NCBI GenBank assembly: GCA_002286715.1
Contig: NSJX01000014.1
Location: forward strand, 73,086-137,085
Direction: 5' to 3'
DNA length: 64,000 bases
From: Dentipellis sp. KUC8613
Lineage: Eukaryota > Basidiomycota > Agaricomycetes > Russulales > Hericiaceae
The notes under the pieces are model-generated. The model searched no databases, had not been told where the DNA came from, and saw only the letters and a program-made list of their open reading frames with translations. Shown in pieces: positions 10,801-22,591 of this stretch (positions are counted from its first letter, which is position 1; every line of letters starts with the position of its first letter). A program made the translations under genes and the position numbers.

Positions 10801-11988
10801 TCTGACGTTCACCGGATTTCCCTCGTGGCGCGTGCGCTGGCGGCACTGCGCAACAGTACGTTTGCTTTAGGCCAGATCTCAATATCCAATGCCGCACTGT
10901 TTGTACGTTATAGGAAATTATCTCGACCAATACGTTTTTCTTTCACTTTTCAGCAGCGAAGCCTTGTAGCCGGCAACCTATTACCTTCAAAGTTTATGTT
11001 GGAGGAACTCGGCGTTCCTCAGCGTGCAGCTCACGTGTGGGATTCTGGGGTCTCTTTATGTTCAGGCCAATGACATAAAGATCGGGAAGGCGTGGCCTTG
11101 AGGTGGGCGTTCCTTCTGATCTCCAGTCTCGTCATGGCGCCTAAAGTCACCCGACAGACTCAGGAGTGAGCACCAAGCGCTGCGCCGTCTAATCTTGCTA
11201 TCGCTGTCCAACTGTTCGCTCGATGCTTCTCTTTGGCTATGACGCCCTAATGCCGCCATGCCCAGCATGAAGCGGCGGAGCGCAAAAGAGGGTACATATG
11301 AAACTTCTCTTCTGGTAGTAGGCATGACGGTATGTACGTGAATGATGAAGGGAATCTCATGATTCATTGTAGGGAGTTCCAGCGGCTTTTGGATCCATCT
11401 ACTCCGCAGCGTACGGTCCAGGTTGTCTAGGCCCTACGCACTGTCAGTTGGACGTATCCTCAGGAGCGCTGTATTGCCCTGTGGGGCCAAGCTTGCCGCT
11501 TGATGCATGCGACTTACCTCGCTTAACGAGATCCCGCCGTTGTCGTATCTGCCATTGGCTGCCCGGGGTATGTCGTTCGACAATTTTGATGCATTACGGC
11601 TGTCGAACCCCCTTGCGATACTCCAAGCCTAGACCGCACGCGCACGCCCCTTGGATCCTTCAATCTCGGTCGAAGGATTTGCACCGAACCCCATATATGC
11701 TTCACGTTGCCTGTAGGATGCGCTGTGTCCCAGGTGCCGATCACGCGCCGCACTCCGGTTCTAGTGTCCAGCATCTACACGCGTTGAACACGATGCAGTT
11801 CCTTCCCTTTGTTGTGAAACACAAGCACGAGCGAGGCCCGAGGACACATAATATATAACCCGGCCTCTCCACTCGTTCTGGATCCCTAACGTACTCCCTC
11901 GTCCCTTTGTCATTTGTGGTCAGGGCTCCCTATATAACTCGCCCACTCCATCTAGCACACACACTTCGTCCGGCACCCATTCTTCACG
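7849..11988. other. 4.1-kb stretch with no recognisable gene
   Basis: Between the LPMO and the WH1-CRIB gene I found no open frame with domain signal, convincing spliced exon chain, tRNA or clear repeat. The longest frame (8287-9006, 239 codons) is Arg/Ser/Cys-rich and lacks any family pattern. The stretch may hold an unrecognised small secreted protein gene, a lncRNA or a decayed transposon. Confidence 0.4.
11931..11938 (+). promoter_or_regulatory. TATA box of the WH1-CRIB gene
   Basis: TATATAAC lies about 58 bp before the ATG at 11989, following pyrimidine-rich sequence. Confidence 0.55.
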
Positions 11989-13004
11989 ATGACTTACGCT
12001 CTGCCTGCCATGGCACTCTCCTACGACGACCACTGCCGCCTCTTCTCCATCCTCCCGCCCAACTCGAACAAGATCATCGCGGCGGGGCCTGCACGTATCT
12101 ACCACGCGACCTTCGGAGCCGCCGACTCCGACTGGTCCTTCTCCGGCCTCAGAGGCATTCTCGTATTCGGATGCGACGCGCGTGTCCCCGTGCACCGAAC
12201 GAACGCCGCGCCGTACGGCGCGACGTACTGGTTCCGACTTGTCGATATGCGGCGGGGGAAGGTTGTGTGGGTGCACCAGGTGCAGGATGTTATCGAGTAC
12301 GAGGCGGAGAAGCCTTTCTTCCATGTGTTCTGCGGAAAGGTACGCCCGCGCAGCCTACTTCGCATCACGCGCACGCTCTAACGACGGGTCTTACGCGCAG
12401 AGTCGCAAGTTCGGCTTCCGCTTCGAAGAAGATGAAGATGCAGCTATCTTCCTGCAAGAGGTCACGCAGCGCATCGTTGACATCCGTACGTTTTTGATTT
12501 CTCTTGGCGTCGGCTTGCGCTCATCACAGTCTTTACAGCCGTCCAGCGATCGCCATCGAAGAAGTCGGGCGCGAAGCCCCAGCGCGCAAAGAGCCAGCGC
12601 AAGACGATCGACCGCTCCACGATCTCGTCGCCCGTGCCAGAGTCATTCCGGCACGTCGCGCACATGGGCGTCGACGAGAAGGGCAGTGTCGACGCGAGCT
12701 GGAACGTCGCGCCCGAGTGGACAAAGCTGCTGCAGAAGCTCGAGGGCTACGGCATCGATGCCGAGATGGTGGAGGAGAATCTCGAGTTCGTGAAGGGCTT
12801 CCTCGCCGGCGCCGAGGCGGTGCGCAGCTCGGTGTCGAGTAGCGACTCGGAGAGCCAGAGCAGCCTGGATTCGCCCAAACCTGGTATGTCGGTTTCTCTG
12901 CTTGCGAGCTCGTATCTTTTCTGACAGGCTTGACGTTTCCAGCGCGCACGAAGCGCCACCAACCGATTCACCGAAAGCCGGTGCCGGAGTACCCTCTCTA
13001 CTGA
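11989..13004 (+). CDS. WH1-CRIB protein (WASP N-terminal-like, no VCA region)
   Basis: Exons 11989-12339, 12401-12485, 12530-12883 and 12943-13004 give 283 aa. Residues about 15-145 form an EVH1/WH1-like domain (ARIYHATF, GILVFGCD, YWFRLVD, VWVHQ, then FGFRFEEDEDAAIFLQEV). A basic linker leads to a CRIB/PBD motif (ISSPVPESFRHVAHMGVD) around residue 185, followed by an acidic Ser-rich segment. CRIB motifs bind GTP-loaded Cdc42/Rac. The order WH1 then CRIB is that of WASP, but polyproline, WH2 and acidic Arp2/3-binding parts are absent; the protein stops at PVPEYPLY. It may be a Cdc42-responsive adaptor or a competitor of full WASP. Introns 2 and 3 each have two in-frame acceptors (9-nt and 15-nt alternatives), so small isoforms are possible. 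Confidence 0.8.
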
Positions 13005-14259
13005 GCGGCTCCAACCACATTCTGTTCCGTCTCGTTTCCCTTGCTCTGTTTCCTTTCTCTTTCTTGGGACCATTTCTCTTTTTGCATATGCACCGTCTCT
13101 CGACGAGACCAGGCACCACCCACGACCCACGACAGCCACGAACATGCATGGAATCACTCATCATCCCCTCTCACATTAATCATGTTTTTCCTTTATCTCG
13201 TCTGCATCCCCATGTCTTCTGAATCATCTCCACTACGCATATCATACTCATACCCATTGTTCTTGTTCTCGTTGTCATTCTCATCACATTCTGGGCTCCG
13301 GTGCACGCGATACGTTAACTTATGCTATCGATAGGCGTGGATGTCTGTCTTGTATCTTAGGCTACTATGGCTGTATATTACCATTTCCCTTACCATGACA
13401 AAAGTACCAATGTAATGCTATTGCGTTCCCCATGACCTTGCACGCTGTGATACCAGCGCGACTGCCGAGCGTTAGTGCCAGACAAAGTTAGCTTGGTTGA
13501 TCGAATGCTCCTTGAGGTCAATGACGCCGGTGCCGACGGTATTCAGACGGTTTCGTGTCTAGCTATAGCGTTTCACCGGGTCTACATCTGCCAGTGCGTA
13601 ATCGTGCACGCTGTCCCCGCACAAGGTACAAGAGCGCTAGCGCCTCGTCACCAGGACGTCAGCTGTGCATTTAGTCTACCTCGAGGTCCCCCAAGCGCGG
13701 TCAAACTGAATATTCGATATCCAGCCGTCTGCATCACGCCTATGCATCAGCCAAGCCCAAACCACAGTCCACCAGTCGAATCAGCTGAAATCCAGGAGAC
13801 CAAGCTCCGGCGACGTCGCAAGGGAGATTGCATTCGTATACGCTACAGTACTAGTATGTGTTATATCTATGCCTACACCCGTCACCAGCGGCCAAAGTTC
13901 AATCTCAACTTGCAACCAAACCTCGGCCACCGCAACGAACGCAGCGTCTATGTTGTCTATGATCGTCCGATGCAGGCAGAAAACAGAAAGCGAAAATGAG
14001 GGTCTATAGTGGTGGTCGTACGCATATGCATTATTAGAGTTTAATGTATACGTATCGTATCTATCGTCCGTGGCAAGATGAAGATAAACATGAAGACGAA
14101 GCCGCGTCCCGGGACCTGTCCGTTTCGCCCCTCTGACTCTGCAGGATGTGAAAGGCACAGTGGAGGGGGTCGGGGCCGACGGAGCCGTGGTCAGCAGGCC
14201 GCAGTCGCAGATGAACGGGCTTGGGGCCTGTGACGCGGACGCGGACGGTGCTTGGAGGC
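13005..14259. other. Intergenic, convergent 3' ends
   Basis: Pyrimidine-rich 3' flank of the WH1-CRIB gene followed by about 900 bp with no supportable gene. The frame at 13475-13999 lacks any domain pattern. Confidence 0.45.
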
Positions 14260-16922
14260 TTAGAAGCGCGTGAGATCGCGGCCAAAGATCCCTGTGAAGG
14301 CAAAAAACCCGCGCGTGTGAGCATACGATGGGTTGTGGGGTTGTGACGAAGAAGACGAGGGACGTGGTGGCACTCACAGTTCAAGAACCTGCAGCGGCAC
14401 GATCGCCAGGGGTCAGCCAGACAGGATCGTTCGACGGAGAAAGTACGCACCAGTAGGTCGGGATCAAGATCCTAAATCGCGGCGATAGGCTATCAGTGCG
14501 TGTCGTCATGGAAAAGTGGAAGGCGAGATTTACTTGTTGCGCAGGCTGAGCGTCATGGTGAAGTACGCGGACCGCCACAGAAGCCATGCGAGCCGCCCGG
14601 TCTCTTTGTTCTTCGGGCCCGAAGCAGCTTGAGAACGGTCGTAGATCGCTTTCCTGCGGGACGGGACGGGGCGGGTTGGCTATCTCCGTAGAGAACGAGG
14701 ATAGAGTAGATAGACGCACCAGTCGCCCAGGTAGGCCAGGGTGCCTTGGTTGTGGAACTCGAATGGCTCGGGGGCGTCCTTATCCTTCACGAGCTTGTTG
14801 AGCTTTTTCGTCAGATACCTCGCTTTTTGGTTGGCGACTGTCGAGGTCGTATATCAGTCTCGATTTGTCCCAATCTAATCTCGACTAAAATCGGTACCTT
14901 GAGCAGTCGCCGGCAACGCAGCGGTGTCGATGATGGCGGCGTCGCCGATGGCCCATACATCAGGGTTCGGGGTGCCGTCCGCCTGGAGGGCATTGAGGTG
15001 GTCATTGGTGATGATGCTGGGAACATGAAAGTCAGCTGCCGCGCGACGCCACGCCGTGCCCAAAAGCGGCCTGCTGCGCGGTGGCTGGCGCTCACCTGCC
15101 CGTCTTCGGGTGCTTCTTGAGTTCTGTGATGGACTTGATGAGCGGGTTCGGCGCGAGTCCTGTGGACCAGACGAGGAGCCCGAAATGAACTACGTGGAGG
15201 GCCCGGGGTCAGTGTGGGATGTGGGGTGCGGGGTGTGGGGAAAGAGGGTTGGGATCGAGGGATGAGAAGGAGGAAGGAAAGGAATCGAGGAATCGAGATA
15301 CGCACCTTCGCCCTGTTCCTTGACATACATCTTGCCCTGTGGGGAAGGGGTCAACGGCGATTACCCCCGCATGACGCGGGCAGTGGACTTACTGATTCGA
15401 CGCGCTCGACGTGGTGACTCGTGTAGAGGGTGATACCGTCTCTCCGGAATTTCTTCTCCGCATATCTAATCGAGCGTCAAGTGCCCATTAACATCCGGGG
15501 TCGAGGACGAAGCCGAGGATCATACGCACTCCGCTAAGCCTCGGTCGAAGTTCCCCAGAATTTTAGGCGCCACATCGTACAGCGAGATCTTGGCCATGCG
15601 CGCGAGTGCGGGGTAGTGCCGCGCCATGTCAGTGTGGAGAAGATCGTGCAGCTCGGCGGCGAATTCGACACCAGTCGGGCCGCCACCTGAGGAGGTATGA
15701 TGTGCGCATGAGCGAACACGTTCAAGTTGTATGAGGACATATGACATACCGACGATGCAGAAGTTGAGCAGGTGCCTCCGCTCGACGTCAGTCACGATGG
15801 GCTGGTTAGCCTGTTCGAAGCCTGCAATTTCCAAGGGCGGGTGAGCTTGCGCGTCTCCCGAACAATCAGGTGGACGAACATTCCAAGATCCGAGTGCGAA
15901 TAGCTCGGGCGTCCTTGACATCCTTCAAGAAGTGAGCGTGTTCCTTCACGCCTGGGACATTGAACGCTGCGTAATCACGGTGACGTCACGCGACCGAACA
16001 GACAACATGCAACCCTTGGACTCACTTTGCGAGTACGCGCCGACCGCAATGACGAGCTTGTCCCACTTGACGGAGAATGGGGTGCCAGTGCCAGGGAAGC
16101 CGGTCGTGGTGTTGTCAATCTTGGGTGCAGGCGACTCCTCGAACGGAAGAGGGGGCGTTGCAGGCATCTGTCGGACGCATTGCGATCAGTTCAGCACTTT
16201 GCCTCGGGGCAGGAATTAGGGTCTGGGGAAGATCACGTACGCATTGCAAAGTTTTACGTTGGAAGTCGATATGGTCGCACCATGCTTGGTATGCGCGCTA
16301 TCGCGAAGTCAGGACAGCAATTTGCAGAAGACGCCTCCGGGACATACCACATCAGGTGAGTAGCGATTAACCTAGGGAGGGTCACGGGTGAGTGCATGAC
16401 GAAACAACGTGGATCAAAGAATCTTACTGGCTCGACAGCACATCGGTACTCTAGGGTCCCAACTGAGCAACTGGCCAGCAGCGGAGTAAAGTTGAAGTAG
16501 TTATTCGGGGATACGAGAGTCACGTCTGCGTGGACAAAACAGGTTAGAGATCCGGTCGGAAGTTCTCAGTGCCAGACAATGCCAAGGGCTGATATGAAAC
16601 GCCCGAGGGCCATATGCAAGAAGTCTCCGTAAGACGGTCACGACAATCCTGGATTATGGTGGACGCGACGTGCACTTTGCAGGACGGCGCAAAGCTCATT
16701 CCACGTCGGGCGTAACCGAAAAGGGGACAACTCACCCCATCGTTTTTTGTCAACTTTCCTCATGACTTCGTAGCCTCCCCATCCCGAGCCCAAAATCACT
16801 AATCTCTGTTTTCCCCTCGGGGCTGAGAAGCTAAATTGGCGCACGCCCTTGGACGACAGCGCAGACGCAGGCCGAGACCCGGCTCGAGCGCACGAGAGGG
16901 AAATCGCAGACGACCGGAACAT
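14260..16922 (-). CDS. NDE1: Alternative (type II) NADH:ubiquinone oxidoreductase, mitochondrial
   Basis: Seventeen exons on the minus strand reconstruct about 480 aa. The N terminus is an Arg/Ser-rich mitochondrial presequence ([15 protein letters not shown]). Then come the FAD Rossmann motif [72 protein letters not shown], the NADH-binding [13 protein letters not shown], the [10 protein letters not shown] segment, and VWAIGDAA. The C terminus is membrane-associating ([30 protein letters not shown]). No EF-hand is present. Such single-subunit enzymes pass electrons from NADH to ubiquinone without proton pumping; external (NDE) versus internal (NDI) orientation is not certain. Small exons include 24 nt, 21 nt (14451-14471) and 11 nt (14378-14388). 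The ATG at 16922 is chosen because it begins the presequence. Confidence 0.9.
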
Positions 16923-18230
16923 CTGGATGAACGTTCAAGGGAGCAGGAGATATGAGTGGACAAGCGCTGTTCGTCCAGGGTCCCTTCGCTTAAAGGTGAG
17001 GACAAACTCGCGAGATATCGGAAGTTGAGTCAAACGTTCGAGTATGGTGTCAGAGAAGCTGAAACAAGGGGGAAATCGGACGATAGGAAATTCAAGGGAG
17101 AAGTACAGCAGAACGAAGAGACACGGCAGACGAAGGAAAGGCAAGACACGGGATGGACTGTGTTGTGGAACGTCTGGTCATACGCTCCGTAGCCTGCGGT
17201 GTCTCCCTCTGACTAGTTTCTCTCCGGGCGACATCTTGTCATTGGCCGCAAAGACAGAGCCAATCACCGTGCGGACATTGCCGACTATTGCCGCGGCGCG
17301 CCGGCCGGCGTTCGCCACTCCCGGTAACCTGTCCCGGGACACTGCGACCGGCGGCATCTTCGTCGTCTCGAGCACCTCGACGACGTCCAGACTATCAGAA
17401 CCCATCCCAACCCACAACGACCACCGTCTGTCATGCTTGTTCACAAGCCCTTGTACATATGACTTCTCGCCGTTGCTCCACAGCTTTTTCGCGGGACGCT
17501 CTAGACAACGTGCGGGTGATGTCGATATCGTGACCCATGTTGGTCCGAACACCCGGCATAAAGTGCATTCTCGTGCGCTCCGACTCTGCGATCTGTCTCA
17601 CAACGTATGTAATCGGGTGTCTTCGACGAGCGTATTAGTGCGGGCCCACTTAGTTCCGTGCATGTCCTCCATGGGACATGGATGGTCACCGGCTCTCGGT
17701 CGGGATCGCACGAGGCATAGACTGACTCATGTTTTCCTGGAGGTTCGATGGTTTCTAGAGTCGCTTACTCACCACGTTCTGTCGCCCAAGGTAGCACACG
17801 GAATACGACTATCTCTCCCGCAGGTCGCGAGGGTTCTCTATGACATGAAGGGCCGAGTCTGGGCGCAATATTCGTTTGGCAGGGAAGACTAGCGTGGACG
17901 AGCATCGAGCATACCAGACTTGGGCGCTTGTTCCGACCGAAGGACGCCGATGCTTCATACTAGAACATTCAGTCCAATCAGCTTCGAGATACGTCATTGG
18001 TAAGTAGGTCGCCTGGCTCTGCGAGTCTTCCAGACCGATCCGAGGGAATGGGGCTCGGGGCCTTTCGCGCTGAACATCACTCAGCCATGCTCCTCCGAAT
18101 ACCTTCGCCTTCCGACGCTCGGCCCAGCAGCTCTCGTCTATATAAGCTGCTCGTGGTGCGCTTCAAGTTCCCCATCCCCTGTGATCCCGTCTGCCAGAGA
18201 ACCTAGTTCCCTAACTCACTCTCACTCACA
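16923..18230. other. Divergent intergenic region, NDE1-like and opsin-related genes
   Basis: About 1.3 kb between head-to-head genes. A frame at 17044-17892 has no domain pattern and is rejected. The right end carries the TATA box of the opsin-related gene. Confidence 0.5.
18139..18146 (+). promoter_or_regulatory. TATA box of the opsin-related gene
   Basis: TATATAAG lies 85 bp upstream of the ATG at 18231, consistent with a strongly inducible, stress-type promoter. Confidence 0.6.
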
Positions 18231-19229
18231 ATGTCTGACGCGTCCTTCTCCCCCGTGGTTCTTAACGATGCATTGGGCAGCAACCCGCCCGATGCTAACC
18301 TCCACCAGTCCACCCATGCATCCGACTGGATGTGGACGGTCTTCTCCATCATGACCTTGGCCGATTTGCTTTGGATTTTCTGGTCCATTAGGGTTTGTAC
18401 TATCCACTTCATACAAACATGGATTAGGTCGCTGATGATTTGTGCTGCCACAGAGACCACGCAACTTCCTCTTCCACCAAATCGCCATCATCGTCTTGAC
18501 CGTCTCTTCCGTTGCCTACTTCTCCATGGCGTCCAACCTCGGCCACACCCCCATCACCGTCGAGTTCAACCGTAGCCACATTGGTCCTCTCACCCGTGAT
18601 ATCTGGGTAAGCCTCCTCGCTGACTGAGGTTCGAGTCACCCCGCTTACAGTTTCCCCTTCTAGTATGTGCGCTACATCCAGTGGTTCATCAACGCGCCGC
18701 TGGAGTTGCTCCTGATCTTCATCGGCACCGGATTCCCCTTGCGCGACACCTTCGTCACGCTCTTCATGGCTGACGCACTCGTTGTCCTTGGCCTCGTGGG
18801 ATCCCTCGTGCACTCGACCTACAAGTGGGGTTACTACACCATGGGTGTCTTTGCCCTGTTCTACGTCTTGTGAGTAGACTTTCCATCCCGACTACCATGA
18901 TTCATAGAACTGACATTATGCTTCTCATTCTCAGCGGCCACGTGTTCTTCAACACTGCTCGCTCGGAGTTCCCCAGCCCCACCGGCAGGACCCGCGGCCC
19001 CTTCATTGGCACTGCTGCGATCCTCGCCTTCCTCTGGACGATCTACCCCATCATCTGGGCTCTCGCCGACGGCGGCAACGTCATCAACCCCTCGGCCGAG
19101 ATGACCTGGTACGGTATCATGGACGTCCTCACCGGGCCCTGCTTCCTCGCGTACTTCATCTACTCGCACCAGGAAGTCGAGCTCCCCGGCAACGCGGTGC
19201 CCGCCGCCCGCGGAGACGTCAAGGCTTAA
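18231..19229 (+). CDS. Opsin-related membrane protein, Hsp30/Mrh1/Yro2 family
   Basis: Exons 18231-18392, 18454-18606, 18664-18869 and 18935-19229 give 271 aa with seven hydrophobic segments. Helix C reads VRYIQWFINAPLELLLIF, aligning with the RYxDW-TTPL block of microbial rhodopsins but with Gln where the proton-acceptor Asp stands. Helix G reads WYGIMDVLTGPCFLAYF, with Gly where the retinal Schiff-base Lys stands. It should therefore bind no retinal through a Schiff base and is an opsin-related protein of the fungal Hsp30 type. These are plasma-membrane proteins induced by heat, acid or ethanol stress in yeast, reported to restrain the Pma1 ATPase. The short C-terminal tail ends RGDVKA. Confidence 0.93.
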
Positions 19230-20340
19230 ACACCCTAGCTCCCACCCCCGCCTACGGATTGCATTACCCGCCCACGGATTTACGAAAATCGACGACTCCC
19301 CACGAGCCAATTTTACGACCTCTTTTTCTTCTTCCCTCTCACCCTCTGATTCTAGCACTGTTTTAATACCTTCTCACGACATACCTTTTGACGACCACCT
19401 GTTTCATCATCTCCCTTATCTCCTCATCTCTCCCCCTCATCTCTTTACCCGCGGATGTATTCCCTCTGTTTTAATCGCCTTTCTCACCCTGTCTTGGCCG
19501 TCATGATAGACACCCGACCTTTCGCTCTGCAGGCCTGCAGTTCCTTTGCCTTGTATTCCCTTGTCTCTTGTACACTATACCATTGATACGCTAGCAATAT
19601 AATATCACCCGGGTTGCTACGACTGCTCGAGCGAAGACATGAGAACGTGCGACTTGTGAGGAGCGAATTCGAAGTAGGGTGAGCATAAAAATGGACGTCG
19701 ACGCCCGCGACGAATCACACTTCCCAGCACGCCTTCGAGCTAGACTATAGCTAGTGCTCCCGGCGCACGTTCGATGCGAATGCCCGACATCTTAGCACCG
19801 AACTCTCCATTCTCCATTCTTCCCAGAATCCACCGATGCACATGCATGGCCAAGTCCTCGAGACTCGCGCTCTCCACCACGTTGTATCCAGCAGCAGAAC
19901 CATGACTCGCGAACCATGACCACCTCGCCGCGTCCTCCGTCCCTGTGACCGCTGACGACCCCAGCTCGGGAGAACAGTGGGTCGGAAGCTTCTCGACCAG
20001 CACGCCGCCGCTGCGTGAGTACGCGCCATGTCGCTGTGCTGCCCGAGCGCTCCGTGCATTGCCCAGACTTTGTCGACGAACCGTGTCCGTGCCCGTGCGG
20101 TCGTACGGAGGACGAAGGCGGAAGCAGATTTGCACCGTCGAATTCGACGGAGGCAAGACGGGTTGCGGTTCGGAAGAAGCCGAGAATTCGGCCGGCGAGA
20201 CGGAGTCGGGCCGGGGCCACGTGCGGCGCCGCTTCGGGCGGTGGCGTCTGGCGCACTTTCGCAGTGACCAGTCCGCAACCACAACCAGGATTCTCTACTC
20301 TTTCAACCGCTCCTAATCCTCTTCGCCATCTAAAAGCATA
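19230..20340. other. Intergenic region, 3' UTR and SYF2 promoter
   Basis: Pyrimidine-rich 3' flank to about 19600, then GC-rich sequence with overlapping long open frames in several phases and on both strands (19740-20316). None has a protein-family pattern; they look like GC-driven open frames. Confidence 0.45.
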
Positions 20341-21483
20341 ATGTCGGACTCAGAGTCTGCACCGAACTCGCGCGAGGTTACGGAGACGCCCGAGGTCGAG
20401 GTTGAGGAGCAGACGAAAGGCGACGGCAAGATGACCATGGAGGAGCGCAAAGCCAAGATGCAGCAGCTACGGGCGAAGATGGTGCGTACTCTCATCCATA
20501 TTCATGTACCATAGCTTACGCCCTCTACTAGCGCTCCTCGGCCCTCGCGAACCGCAAATCCGTCATCGAAGAGTCCGCCAAGGCGAAAGTGAGCGTGCGC
20601 GACGCCGCGCGGCTCGAGAAGCAGCGTAAGCTCGCGGAGGTGCTGCGCTCGAAGGCGGACGCGGAGGAGCGCGGGGAGGACGTGGAGCGGCAGAAGAACT
20701 GGGAGTGGACGATCGAGGAGAACGAGGAGTGGGAGAAGAAGCTCGCGCGCAAGGCGCGGCGGGCGGATTTCGAGTTCCATGGTGCGTTTTTCGTTCGTAC
20801 TCGGGTTCTGTGAATGAAATTTCTGATGCGGTGTGTTGTAGATGACGCCCATGCTGCACGCCGGAGGTATAAGAAGGACCTTGACCAGCTCAAGCCAAAC
20901 ATGGCGGATTACAACAGGCAGAAGGAGATTGCGCTGGGTCTTGCGCCAGGCACGCTGGCGAAGTCGGGCGCATCCTCGTCTTCGTCGTCGATCACCAACT
21001 TCGACCCTAGTGGGGGTCTGCAGGTGTGTGCATGCGATTGCCATGTGGTGAGATGATACTGACACATTCCTACCCAAGGTTGCGCCAACGACCCACCAGC
21101 AACGGTTGGCTGCGGACAGCCTGTACCGCGACGCAAACAGCTTGTTGTACGCTGACAGCAAGCCTAGTGAAGATGCTATTGATAGGGTGGTGGCAAAGAT
21201 CAACCAAGAGTACGTATCCAAACTTCTGAACTTTATAGACATGCATGCTTATGGTTTGCATTCAGTGTCGACAAGAAGCGCAAGTTCTCCAGAAAGCGTG
21301 CCAACGAGGACGAGGGCGACATCACCTACATCAACGAGCGCAATCGTGTTTTCAACAAGAAGGTCTGTCTTGAGTTCATGAGTCGTATCCCACATTCTGA
21401 CCGGGCTTCCGCAGATTGCACGGTACTACGACAAGTACACGACAGAGATCCGCGCGAGCTTCGAGCGTGGCACTGCACTCTGA
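20341..21483 (+). CDS. SYF2: Pre-mRNA-splicing factor SYF2
   Basis: Exons 20341-20481, 20532-20781, 20842-21023, 21079-21209, 21266-21362 and 21415-21483 give 289 aa. The sequence is highly charged and helical: a DxxRLEKQRKLAEVL segment, ENEEWEKKLARKARRADFEFHDDAHAARRRYKKDL across an intron, LKPNMADYNRQKE, DSLYRDANSLLY, and the family-defining end ARYYDKYTTEIRASFERGTAL, which stops exactly where SYF2 proteins do. SYF2 belongs to the NineTeen/Prp19-associated complex and stabilises the activated spliceosome in the nucleus. All five introns are 50-61 nt. Confidence 0.95.
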
Positions 21484-22591
21484 TCTTTGGCATCTCACGA
21501 CACTACTGTATCACTGCTATGGACTAATTGTCTTGTAATTGTATTCCCCTCCCTTGCAATGATAGATTGCGCTGGCTGCGATGGTAGCCAAAAAAACACG
21601 CTTTTCCATCTGTTGGTTCATAGGTGCTTTAGCATTGCTCCTCATCCCTAGAAGTGCAGTGGCGTGTAGAAGAATCTTGTGGTCGTAATTCGTAGCTACA
21701 GTTTCTGCCCCTTGGCCAATCATCTCGACGGCGTCGAGCCCTGTGAGCCTGCCCTCAGGCGCCAACTCGGTGGAACATTAGGCGCTGGCATGGGCGGAGT
21801 TCGAACCGGTCTCCATAAATCCCGCAAATTTCGACGTGTTCTCTGCGTCTTCCTCCTTCCCTCCTCGTCTCTGTGGTCTTCTCTTTCCATTTCCTCTTTT
21901 GCAGAAGCTGTTGTCTCTGGGTGAATGCTTCGACAAAGCTGTAAAGAGCGTTGGTTCCCGGTCCACCTTGTGAGTGTCCAATTCTCGAACTTTTGCTCTT
22001 CCTGCGACTCCCCGAGCTCGCTTGGATGATGATTCCAAATTCACAAATATCAAGCTCAACAGTCTTATGGACTCGTCCATCTGCTGATCCATTCTGCAAT
22101 ACTGATCCCCTCTTCTCGTCGTTGCTTCCGTGTTTGCATATGAACGCTCTGCTGACGCCGTGTCTTCCCTTTCTCAGAACTTCCTCAAGTCGCTCGGTTC
22201 CCTCCTTGGATTCTGTTTCCTGGACTTATGGACGGTTTCTCGTACTACTACTGTTCGGGTCTCTACATGTTTAGACGACGTATTGATAGCAAAATACAAT
22301 TGTTTCAAACTGCTTCCTCGTGATAGTGTCCAAACCTCAGAATCCTGAAGCGACTATTGGTATACAGTTACCGCTATTCAACTCAATGTCTCAGCGCGTC
22401 TTCGTGGTTACAGGGTGCCGCTCGATGACTTGCTGTTTCGTCGACCGCGGAATAACAAGCGACGTTGTGCGGGATGTCCAGGGCGAAAGATGGCCGGAGA
22501 GACATAGCGGATGGGCAGCTCCTGAGCACATTCATGAGCTCATCTGTTGTTCGAAATGACGACCGTATAACTCACCATAAACCCTTGACTC
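21484..22591. other. Intergenic region between convergent SYF2 and UPF3
   Basis: About 1.1 kb between two gene ends. Frames at 21755-22099 and 21951-22274 lie on opposite strands over the same bases and have no family pattern. Nothing supportable seen. Confidence 0.45.

Noticed and set aside
17044..17892. 282-codon plus-strand frame between NDE1-like and opsin-related genes
   Set aside because: No domain pattern, and overlapped by frames on the other strand; it sits in a promoter region.
19740..20316. Overlapping long frames on both strands upstream of SYF2
   Set aside because: At least five open phases over the same bases indicate composition rather than genes.
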